Of a stretch of DNA of 64,000 nt, positions 56,402-64,000 are shown in pieces. The notes below the pieces were generated by a model. That model was not told where the DNA came from, ran no database searches, and was given only the letters and a program-made list of their open reading frames with translations. Both the position numbers and the translations under genes were made by a program. This DNA comes from Euborellia annulipes (lineage: Eukaryota > Arthropoda > Insecta > Dermaptera > Anisolabididae): contig JAKCPI010026206.1 of assembly GCA_023213315.1 (NCBI GenBank), positions 124,001 through 188,000 on the forward strand, given 5' to 3'. Each line of letters starts with the position of its first letter. Within the stretch, counting starts at the first letter, position 1.

Positions 56402-57511
56402 TGCCCAATCGCACCGCACACTTTAAGTATGACTTAAAATTAAGTATCAACAACCTGGCAACGTTGTAAATTTTAGTGATATTCTGGTGATTTATTTTTT
56501 ATTTAATAATTTTTTCTTTTTAATAATCATAAACTAAATTAAATACATATTGTTTATAAATATTAATTTCAGAAAAATGAGAAAATCAGAAACAAAATAT
56601 TAATTTTCATGATTTTTGATTAATTAATAGCAATTTTATATATAGGCTACTATATATAAATATTAATAACGATATGTCACTCTATAACAGTGTTTTTCAA
56701 TCTGTGGGTCGGGACCCCTAGGGGGTGGCGAAGCCCCTACACGGGGGGTAGGCGGCAAAAGGAAAAAGGCAAAGTTCTACACGATAATAAAGACACAATT
56801 TCATGGAGAAGGGAAATAGGTACCAAAATAGAGAAAATCATATAACTTACATAGTCTTTTGATTTACAATCTTTTTGTCGGTCATGAACCAAGAGAATCG
56901 CCAGAATTTTTCAACCTGTAAATTCAAAAAGATTGAAAAACACAGCTCTACTAATATAAGACTGGAAAATTTCGTTTCAAAATTCCAACGGGAAGTTGGT
57001 CAGAGCGTGACAGACGGATGGACCGACAGACCCTCCTCTAATATAATATAGATCATCCTCGAAAATATAGTTCATATTGTTCATGTTTTTTATAAGAAAA
57101 ATCTAAATCGAATCCAAAAAATATATTATTATTAGTTAATTAATATTATATTATCAATATTGTTTTTTAGCTTAAGTCATTGCTAAGCCCCCGAAATCGA
57201 GGGCTTAAATATTTGGGGGTTAAGTATGAAATTTAACAAACTTTCATTGTCATCCGTTGCTAACCACGCTCGTTGCTAAGATAACACGTTCTCTGATTGA
57301 AAATAAAATCATGTTTCAAGACCCAAATGGCGAGAATAAAGATGCCAGGACCCCCAATATATATTTATTAATAAATAACAGTATCGTTTAAGTCTTATAA
57401 TATTAAATCACAATTAAATCAGCAGAATATCACTAAAATTTACAACGTTGCCATGTTGCTGATACTTTATTTTAAGTTATACTTAAATTGTGCGGTGCGA
57501 TTGGGCATTAA
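56402..57511. mobile_element. 1.1-kb TIR element hosting a hAT element and a SINE piece
   Basis: The arm 'tgcccaatcgcaccgcaca' plus about 90 bp (acttaaaattaagtatca; tttacaacgttgcca) is mirrored at 57418-57511. Inside are the hAT-like element at 56688-56945 and a SINE fragment at 57318-57400. Confidence 0.75.
56688..56945. mobile_element. hAT-like mini-element
   Basis: It begins 'cagtgtttttcaatctgtgg' and ends 'gattgaaaaacacag'. Flanks 'ctctataa' and 'ctctacta' match at 6 of 8. Confidence 0.75.
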
Positions 57512-58647
57512 ACATATAAAATTTTAATTAATTCATAAATTAAGACTAAATCAAAAGTTTAATCACATACAGTAGATGTAAATATTTAAAACAAGATGAA
57601 CATTTATTTAAATATTTGAATTCTATTTACAAATGAATTTTCATTGCATTTTCTTTGAAATAAACTCCTGAGGGAAATGTCTGAATGACATCTCAATTAT
57701 ATTTTCCATTGAAGCCTTTCTATGGCGTTAAAAAAAAAACTCAGCTTAAAAGCATTTGGTAAATTAGTTCTTTAGATGTTTCTCTGGGTAAGTGAACTTC
57801 AAAGAGATCGTCATAAAAAAAAATATGTAGGATAAATATCAACTTAAATCACAAAAGAAAGTTGGCATTAATTTTCAGAGAAGAGAAAAAAAGACATGTT
57901 TATGCTAAAAAAAAAGATGGTTTCTTTAAAAAAAAAAATAGAAAAATTTTGAAAAAATTTATTTCTTGAAATAAGAAGAAAAAAAAAACGCTCGAAACGT
58001 CAACCAAAATTTTATAAATATTTCTATAAAAAAAGATTATTTTTTTGACTTTTATCATAGTTTAGGAATATTTATTTTTACTGAGAGATTAGTACCACCA
58101 CCAGCATAAATAAATAGGGTTGTTTTAGAACCCCTCTCCCCTCTAATAATAATATCGTTGACCCCTTTTCTCCGGTAGCTACAGATAAGATTATATTAAT
58201 AGAATAAAAAAGTATAACCCTAAATGGCCTCAGAAGCCGCAACCTTGCTTACGTAATTTTTTTTTTAATTTTTACGAATGTTAAAAATGTTATTGTTAAT
58301 GTTAAATGTTAATGTTTACGAAAGCAACTGATAATTTCTCGTCTTTTGTCAGCAAAAATAAGCAAATTGGATACCCCATTAACCTGCTTACATAATACAG
58401 AGTGGGTGCTTATACAGTAAATATAAAAAAATGGATTTTTTTATTTCACTGGCCTTTTTCTGCCTCTGAATAGTATAAAACGTAATAAATACTTTTTTTA
58501 GTAAATCGGCTTTCCTGAAAATTTAGCCCAGTGAAGATTTGGTACCTTTTCGTGTGGACGGTCTCATATAATTATTTAAATATTGAACCCTTAAGAAATT
58601 TTAAATATACTTTTTAAAATTTCTCAAAAAGCATTTCAACTTCATCA

Positions 58648-58912
58648 CTAGCGTGCTAACCTCCTCTACCAAACGTCGCGGGTTCGGACCCAGGCAGTCC
58701 GAAGATTTTATTTAAGCCATTTGGATACCAGATGGCTTAAATAGAAATGCCTGAACCCCAAATTGATTTATTAATTACAACGGATATCGTAAAAGTCTTA
58801 AATGGCCTAAGTTGCCGAAAAGACCGTATGAATGTGTGTGTGAGTGTGTGTGTGAATGAGAAAAAAGTGTGAATGTTTTTTAAAAAAAAAATAAAAAAAA
58901 AAAAAAAAAAAC
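58648..58912 (+). repeat. tRNA-derived SINE, 5' truncated
   Basis: It starts inside the A-box part (agcgtgctaacctc) and has the B box (gggttcggaccc), the hairpin (ccatttggataccagatgg), the body (cctaagttgccgaaaagac), TG-rich run and long A tail. Confidence 0.87.
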
Positions 58913-59531
58913 TTCATCACTGATTTTAAGAAACATGACGAATTTTTTGTTAACTTTTGTTGTTAAATTAACACTGCATTGAGGAATCGAGTTTCCCCAG
59001 CCTGTAGATAAATCAAATAAGATGAGGTGGGAATTCCATCTTAGAAAGGGAGCGCGATCATATCTATTTGGGCGTGGTTTATGCGAAAATAAATTCCTAG
59101 CTGTGAAATATACTTTTAGAGGGGTTGATAAATCAATAGCATCTGGATATTTATCCATCATAATTACTAAATAAATAAATTTTTTTGTCTCATATAACAT
59201 CGACAATCTTATTCAAAACAATAAAATAAATTAGTTTAATTAATTTTAATTGTAAAAAAAAATACAAGTTTCTCGATTTACTAAGAAAAGTAAGTTATTA
59301 AAAAGTATCTTTTGTTACTGGATAGAGAAAGAGAGAGCTATTAGTATCGCGTGACAAGTTCATTATAAGTTTTGTTCCTTGAGAACAACAAGTGTCAGAT
59401 TTAAGGAGGGGGGGAGGGGCCGTCTCTCTATCCCCTTTAAAGCCGGGGCCATATTGATCGAAAATGAACGAAAGAGACTGGAGGCTCAAATGGACGCCCA
59501 AAGGGAACTTTCTGTAATTGCTAAAAGCCAA
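58907..59531 (-). other. Two unassigned minus-strand ORFs
   Basis: ORFs of 108 codons (58880-59206) and 77 codons (59298-59531) lie in tandem. Their translations are less biased than the repeat ORFs (for example YFTARNLFSHKPRPNRYD, and NYRKFPLGVHLSLQSL) but show no family I recognise. They might be exons, a decayed gene or chance. The first one ends in an artefactual poly-Phe from the SINE A tail. Confidence 0.25.
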
Positions 59532-59834
59532 CTAACCAACTGATAACAGGCAAGCTTAGCGCGATAATAACTCTGTTGAAAATAGTAAAAACAATTTTAT
59601 ATTTGTTTTTTTTTAATGATAACATTTTTTTGTTTTAATTTATTAATCATTTTGCTAAAAAATATATTTTTTTCTATAAAATATAATAAGTTTAAAAAAT
59701 CTAGTGTGTTAGTAACTTGCAGATTTCTCTTCGTCATGTAATGTTTTAAAAGTTCAAATGGATAATGCTAGAATAAAGGGTGCGGAAGAATTGACAGCCA
59801 TAACTCTGGTAACTCGTAGTTTTCATATACTGTA

Positions 59835-60044
59835 CAGTGAGGGACAATATTAAATCCCACCCATGCGTTTTCTACATGTGATTATTTCATTGTTTTTATA
59901 AAAGAAAATGAAAATCTTTATTGGCAATTTTCTAGGCTTAGGCTTGAACCCTTAAAGTTTCCATTAAAAAAATATATAATATTTTTTTTTAAAACAATCA
60001 CATGTAGAAAACGCTTGGGTGGGACTTAATATTGCGCTTCACTG
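59835..60044. mobile_element. Mariner-like mini-element, TA-flanked
   Basis: The terminal inverted repeats 'cagtgagggacaatattaaa' and its complement are flanked by TA (59833-59834, 60045-60046). Inner arms also pair (ctacatgtgatt / aatcacatgtag). Confidence 0.88.
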
Positions 60045-60146
60045 TACATTAAAGAGATTTCATGAGAGTTATTAAAGTTTTCATAGTTGTTGTTATTAAA
60101 TAAAAAGTAAAAATACTTCATTTCGGGAAAACTGTGGTTCATTTGA

Positions 60147-60503
60147 CCACGTTTCGGCCACTCATAGCCTTCTTCAGGTACAGTGAGCGCCACAATTAAG
60201 TCCCCAACTGATAGCTTTATTGTATAGTATATATTGTATAGTGAAATAATTTTAATGACTGAAAAGCTAAAACGTAAAATCTGGTACTGATGATTTTATT
60301 TTACCTTTTCAAATTTAAAATTATTTCACCATTTACCATATTCTATATCATATACTTATGGCTAAAGCTATTAGGTAGGGACTTAATTGTGGCACTCACT
60401 GTACATTCACAAAGCGTTTTCTGGTCTCACAAGTCAGAATATTGATGCCATATTGTTATTGTACATGAAGAAGGCCACAGAATGAGTGGGCGAAACGCTT
60501 ATA
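60147..60503. repeat. Decayed hammerhead fold-back split by a mariner-like element
   Basis: The left arm (minus strand) has CTGAAGA, GAAA but GTG at the cleavage site. The right arm (plus, 60463-60500) has ATGAAGA, ggccac/gtgggc, GAAA, CGC. Between them is the TA-flanked element 60181-60401 (TIR cagtgagcgccacaattaag). Confidence 0.65.
60181..60401. mobile_element. Mariner-like mini-element, second type
   Basis: The TIR 'cagtgagcgccacaattaag' is mirrored by 'cttaattgtggcactcactg', with TA at 60179-60180 and 60402-60403. Confidence 0.88.
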
Positions 60504-61718
60504 AGGGAGCGAAAAAAAAGTCTCTTAATTTCGGAAAAAAGTTTATTCTTTTTTAGCCAATAAGTCGGTGTTTTTGGCAAAAAGTCTCTAAAAAGTCGCT
60601 GTCAATTTTAAGAATTAATTAATAATATGAAAAAGTAAAAGAAATCTCTCGATAATCAATAAAGAAGTCTATTTTACCCAAATTGTGCGTCAAATTCTTG
60701 AAGCACTATACTATTTTTTTTGATAACTCGGACACCTTGTAACGTATATAATGTTATTTTAAATAATTTTTGGGATCTATTCATTTGAATAAGATATTAA
60801 TATTCAATGAATACCTCAATTAGATGATAAACATACACATTTGATAAATATAATATCTAAAAAAATATGATTTTGACAAATAATTATGAAAAGAAATATG
60901 AAGAGATTTATGCTAAGGGACATTGACATATGAAACAATTTCATGTTTTCGACGTCTACTTGTGTATGGTACTTATCAAAACGTCTTAATATTAAATTAT
61001 TAAATAAATATCTCAAATTAGAATATTTTAAATAATAGTTGCTATATTTCCGAATTATAATAAAATAAAGAAATTCGTGTTACGAGTGGAGGCCTGCCCA
61101 GTTTCTTCTGGCCTTGCAATGTATTGATTTTTAGCATAAGAGCTTTTGTTTCAATGGATCCCTCGGGGGATTTTTGGTTTCCACACTTGAAAGCATTTTT
61201 TTTTTTTTTTTTTTATATCAATAAATTTCAAATCTTGATTTTTATTTCACTTTTGGGATTAGATACAAATTCTAGAAAAATTTTTAAATTTTTTTATCAA
61301 AAAAAAAAAGATATTTGGAAAAATTTGGGTTTTCCAATTTTATGATTTATTTTTTTGACCTTTTAATAAAAGAGCAATCCTTATGAAATCATGAGATATC
61401 TTGAAATAAAATATTCAGAATTTTTAATAATATCGAATCGAATCAATTTCTATTTTTAGATAAATACAGCAAACAAAAAATTCAAGTGCAAGCAGCGTTA
61501 TGACTTTTTTTATTATAATTAAGGGCGCTTCGACTTCATAGGTCATATGTGTTATGACTTAAAATAGACATTTGAAATGTTAAAGTTCAGTGATTAACCA
61601 TCTCCTAAATAATGACACTTGGAATTTTTTCCATAGTCTACTTAATTTACTTCAATCTCTCAACAGAGAATAACTGCAATATCAGACGGAGAAGACATTG
61701 GCATGTTTGAAAATTTTC

Positions 61719-61795
61719 ACCACAAGTGGGATTTGAACCCGAGTTGGGTAGCAACTCTAGATTCGTAATCCCGATTAGGCACGAGCCTCCTCAAG
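61719..61795 (-). repeat. tRNA-like sequence
   Basis: The minus strand reads 'tgcctaatcgggattacgaa' then 'caactcgggttcaaatccc'. It shares its T-arm with 22243-22318. The acceptor stem is not convincing. Confidence 0.45.
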
Positions 61796-62562
61796 TTAAT
61801 AAGCCATTCGAAAAGATTTTATTAGAAATAATTTAGCTGCCTAGCTTAACAAAGAAAAAAAATGAATACGAAAATCTTAGTTTGGGTTGCCTATCTACAG
61901 GCGTTCAAAGATTTTTTTACAAATTTGAAATATTTACGAAAAACCATTCTTTAAGATTAGATTGCTATTAAAAAGTGATGTACTGGCGGAACAAAATTGC
62001 GTTTTTTGAAAATGTTTTTCTAAAATTTTTATTTATTTTTTATTTTTGCTAAGTAAGCATTTAAATTTGTTTTGATAAATACTTTTAGTTATCAACATAA
62101 TACTTAAATTATTTTTTAAATACTTAAAATACCTATTTCTATTAATGAATGCTTTTAAAATTAGTCACACATTAATAATTAACCCAGTGACGGCGCTACG
62201 GGGGGTGGGGGAGGCGCTCCCCCGACAATGGCATCTGCCCCCTTGATTCTCTGTTGATATAGCTTCCATATGAATTATATTGCCCCCCCCCCCTGTTGGT
62301 AAGTTTGCCGTATTTCTGCCCCCCCCCCCTTATAAATAATAATTCATTTTATTTCATTTTTGGCATTTAGGAAATATTTTAGATCTTGCTTCAAACAATT
62401 TTGAGGGCAAAATGAGAATATATATTTTAAAGAGCATTAAAAAAATAACTGATTTATAAATTTTAATCAAAAAAGTTTGAGACACTTTTGAGGAATTCAA
62501 AATAAACCGAAATCGTAAAGTACTTGTATTCTTTAGAAAAAGTTAAAACTTCACTGTTAAAT

Positions 62563-62811
62563 GGACCCTGTTATGCAATGGTGTGTCAAAGACGAAACAT
62601 CGAGTTTTGAGAAAATCAACAATAAAGTTTTTTGTTTACATTGGATTATATATAATTTTTCTTGTCAATTGTGCAAGTAACATTAAATTTAATTTTTTTA
62701 GGACATATTTAATAAAAAATACTATTAATTAAATCATTTGAAACAATATTCCGTGCTTAACTAAATTTTGCATTTGTTGGTCTTTGACACACCATTGCAT
62801 AACAGGGTCCA
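62563..62811. repeat. Palindrome in a repeat-family copy
   Basis: 'ggaccctgttatgcaatgg' followed by 'tgtgtcaaagac' is mirrored at 62781-62811. It lies within the minus-strand copy of the abundant repeat family (62380-62960). Confidence 0.8.
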
Positions 62812-62964
62812 AATATGAAATTGCAAAGCTCTTTATGTTTGTTACCACACATACTATTTTGTGGGCCCTCTTTTTTATAATATATTGAGGGACCCTCAAA
62901 ACGTGGATTTATATCAAAAACTGGGAATTTTTGACACTTGTTCTCTATATATTTAGTTATATAA

Positions 62965-64000
62965 GTGTATAGTACGAGCAATTAGCCTCTAATCAATTGA
63001 AAGAAACAGGGACGGGATCTAAATGACCACAGATTCGAAAAGAAAATAATATTAGAACTTATAGAAGATTAATAGACAATAGATAATCCCTTGCGAAAGC
63101 CAAGGTAGAATTCTCAAGGGCGTTTATGCGTTATATAATCGAATTGCTGCTAGCCAACAATAGATAAGATTATTTTTTAATCTTTTTTTAATTAAAAAAA
63201 ATAAAAAAAATTGCAATGGCAGTTTCGTTCTTACAATTTTCAAAATCAAATTACTTTTTCGAATAGAACAAATTCTTACAAATATATAACCGACAGACTT
63301 GAAATTAAGAAAAAATAATTATTCTTGGAATTTTATAAAATTTTTAGCTTTTTTTTTAAGCCTTCGTGTTCATCCATCAACGCCCACTTTGTCAAATTTA
63401 ATAAGCCACCTGTAGTAGCGTTGAATTTCTTTTTTAACTAAATATTTATCACCAGTAAGAGAAAAAAAAAACGTGTAAATAAAGATCGATGAAAATAAAT
63501 TGAATTTCAGAGAGAGAATCCATTTTTTATTCTTTGATACATCTTTGTTATATATAAGTCACGTTCGTTCTTATTTCTCTATTAGTCTTTATTTTTCTCT
63601 CTTCTTTTTTTTTTTTTTTTTTAAGGTAACTGAAATTTTATGAAAATAATATTTATCCATTTATTTATAAAATATTCAACTTGATAAATGGGAGAAAAAA
63701 TTACATATTGTACCAACACAGAGAAATGGTCCATAGAAAAGATCACTAAAATATAAAATTCTAGGAAGTATTTAAAATAATTTATTTAAAAGAGAAAATG
63801 ATAAGAATATACTAATTATCAGAAAATGATATTTTTTAATCAAATTGGCAAGAAAATCAAAGTCTAAACTAATTTCCTAAAAAAGTGAGAGTGAGTTAGT
63901 ATTTAAGTAATTCAAAATTTGTTATTTGGCATGAATTTTCGAGTTGTATGAGCAAATCAATAATTAACAAGTCAAAGTACAGAGATATTAAAAATTTGGT
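62965..64000. other. AT-rich end of window, nothing recognised
   Basis: No coding exon, TIR or tRNA-like box was seen. Homopolymer runs are common (for example 63605-63623). Confidence 0.5.

Overview
The window is eukaryotic, AT-rich and repeat-dense. Its genes are split by GT-AG introns of about 54 bp to 10 kb. Group III phospholipase A2 and a small protein resembling the arthropod mitochondrial prag01 family point to an arthropod, perhaps a crustacean; the species cannot be named from the sequence.

Four protein genes can be supported. (1) On the + strand, 6324-37419, a 31-exon soluble adenylyl cyclase (ADCY10 type). I rebuilt the exons by hand; phases are compatible throughout and give about 1,699 codons. 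It has two cyclase domains, a P-loop NTPase and a long helical tail. (2) On the - strand, 41838-42113, a small prag01-like mitochondrial protein in two exons, possibly lacking its last exon. (3) On the - strand, 43926-48141, 26S proteasome subunit Rpn7/PSMD6, complete in four exons (389 aa). (4) On the - strand, 50370-52766, a secreted group III phospholipase A2 whose first exon was not found. ADCY10 is convergent with the other three genes. I see no functional link between them.

Most of the DNA is mobile-element debris. Positions 1-2760 hold a 325-bp satellite with a dimeric higher-order pattern. A tRNA-derived SINE family is scattered throughout. Many small hAT-type elements have 8-bp target duplications, several of them nested and with an empty site readable elsewhere in the window. 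Mariner-like TA elements, very large palindromes (up to about 1.2 kb) and one abundant repeat family with a 'tctggtgtgac' hairpin are also present.

The most interesting signal is a set of fold-back elements whose two arms each carry a type I hammerhead-ribozyme motif (CTGAAGA, helix II, GAAA, palindromic ACGT, C). In two elements helix I, helix II and the core can be paired base by base, and in a third the palindromic helix III has changed from ACGT to ATAT. Hammerheads with very short, palindromic helix III are known from Penelope-like elements and animal retrozymes; here they sit as head-to-head pairs in short palindromes, several inside introns of ADCY10 and PSMD6.

From 52767 to 64000 no recognisable gene was found, apart from two unassigned minus-strand ORFs near 59 kb.
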